This document shows, piece by piece, positions 63,465 to 64,000 of a stretch of 64,000 bases of DNA. The stretch lies in the NCBI RefSeq assembly GCF_033843265.1, contig NZ_JAWXRD010000031.1:1-64000 (forward strand). The letters are read 5' to 3'. Under the pieces are notes generated by a model, which saw only the letters and a list, made by a program, of their open reading frames with translations, did no database searches and was not told the DNA's origin. Each line of letters begins with the position of its first letter. Position 1 is the first letter of the stretch. The DNA comes from Scandinavium lactucae. Lineage in GTDB: Bacteria; Pseudomonadota; Gammaproteobacteria; Enterobacterales; Enterobacteriaceae. A program made the translations under genes and the position numbers.

Positions 63465-64000
63465 TCAGATTTGCAGGCCGCGCGCTGCAATCAGCTCGCT
63501 GGCCAGTCGGTTAATCACGTTGCCGTGGTCAGTTTCACGCGCTTCCTTCTGGCGCAGGTCAATGAGGTTGACGGCAGTCCCTGTCGGGAAGGCTTCAGCC
63601 AGGATGGCTCTGGCCCTACGACCGTCGAGGAGGTCATACAGCTGATCGCGCAAGGCGGCATCTTTCGGGGTTGAGTTGAGCGCCCACAGCTCCTTTGGGC
63701 CGAGGGTGTTTTTGAGGATCTGCACGACTCTGCCAGTTTTCAGACGGAAACACGCCAGGAAGTGAGTACCGCTGCCGTCAGGGGAGGCCCCGGAGCCGAT
63801 ATGGCGGAACGTCTGTGCGGTGTGCGCCGGCACGCCAAAATGCTCAGTCAGCAAAGGCAGATCCTCATGGCTGATTTGCATCAGGTAGAGGCTGTTGGCT
63901 GACTTCAGAATTTCATGCGGGAAGTGGTTCAGATACTGAGAGCTCAGCACGGTTCGGATGAAGAATTTTCGGTTTTCCAGATCCTGGGTAACCAGTTTAT
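63465..64000 (-). CDS. traU: C-terminal part of IncI TraU (DotO-like ATPase), cut by window end
   Basis: The minus-strand frame stays open from the stop at 63465 to the window edge, so this is the end of a longer gene. Visible residues, including FFIRTVLSSQYLNHFPHEILK and later KELWALNSTPKDAALRDQLYDLL, fit the C-terminus of the VirB4-like transfer ATPase TraU/DotO. A GTG at 63950 could be misread as a start, but the frame continues upstream. No Walker motif is in the visible part. It precedes traW, as in R64. Confidence 0.8.
   Translation of the reverse strand, partial: KLVTQDLENRKFFIRTVLSSQYLNHFPHEILKSANSLYLMQISHEDLPLLTEHFGVPAHTAQTFRHIGSGASPDGSGTHFLACFRLKTGRVVQILKNTLGPKELWALNSTPKDAALRDQLYDLLDGRRARAILAEAFPTGTAVNLIDLRQKEARETDHGNVINRLASELIAARGLQI

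Overview
The window looks like part of a large conjugative plasmid from Enterobacterales (Enterobacter, Cronobacter, Klebsiella or a relative). The replication and partition genes are of the F/RepFIB kind: a RepFIB initiator with iterons and a DnaA box, a ResD-like tyrosine recombinase, and SopA, SopB and a sopC centromere. The transfer genes are of the IncI kind: NikA/NikB-like relaxosome proteins, TrbA, TrbB, TrbC, ExcA-like, TraY, TraX, TraW and the end of TraU. No rRNA, tRNA, IS element or CRISPR array was seen. All names come from reading the sequence; no database search was run.

Layout. 1-3.97 kb: small unrecognised plasmid genes on both strands. 3.97-9.1 kb: recombinase, replication origin and partition. 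9.2-17.6 kb: seven intact unrecognised or weakly recognised genes and one broken gene, all on the + strand. This is the predicted leading region, first to enter a recipient. Six of its transcription units are preceded by a long imperfect hairpin. In four of them the hairpin carries a TTG-type -35 box, a 17-base spacer and a -10 box lying in an internal bulge. 17.8-20.7 kb: relaxosome genes around an IncI-like oriT. 20.8-22.5 kb: a DUF2913-type gene and a protein with six SANT/Myb-like repeats.

23.0-52.6 kb: a complete type VI secretion system with all 13 core components (TssA to TssM), an OmpA-like protein, a TagA/VasL-like protein and two effector cassettes. Cassette one is an AT-rich LysM/amidase-type effector with two paralogous exported immunity candidates and a broken lipoprotein gene. 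Cassette two is a PAAR-headed, papain-like effector with a two-helix membrane partner. The cluster sits between nikB and trbC.

52.6-64 kb, - strand: a small membrane protein, a Nuc-like phospholipase-D-fold nuclease, then trbC, trbB, trbA, an excA-like gene, a RelE-type toxin-antitoxin pair inserted beside traY, then traY, traX, traW and the C-terminal part of traU, which runs off the window.

How it works together. RepFIB and Sop keep and segregate the plasmid. NikA/NikB nick oriT and TrbC couples the relaxosome to an I-type (Dot/Icm-like) type IV machine. The predicted nicked strand is the - strand, so the leading region enters first and its + strand genes can be transcribed directly from the incoming single strand. 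The T6SS can attack neighbours that lack the plasmid-borne immunity genes. The toxin-antitoxin pair may add post-segregational stability.
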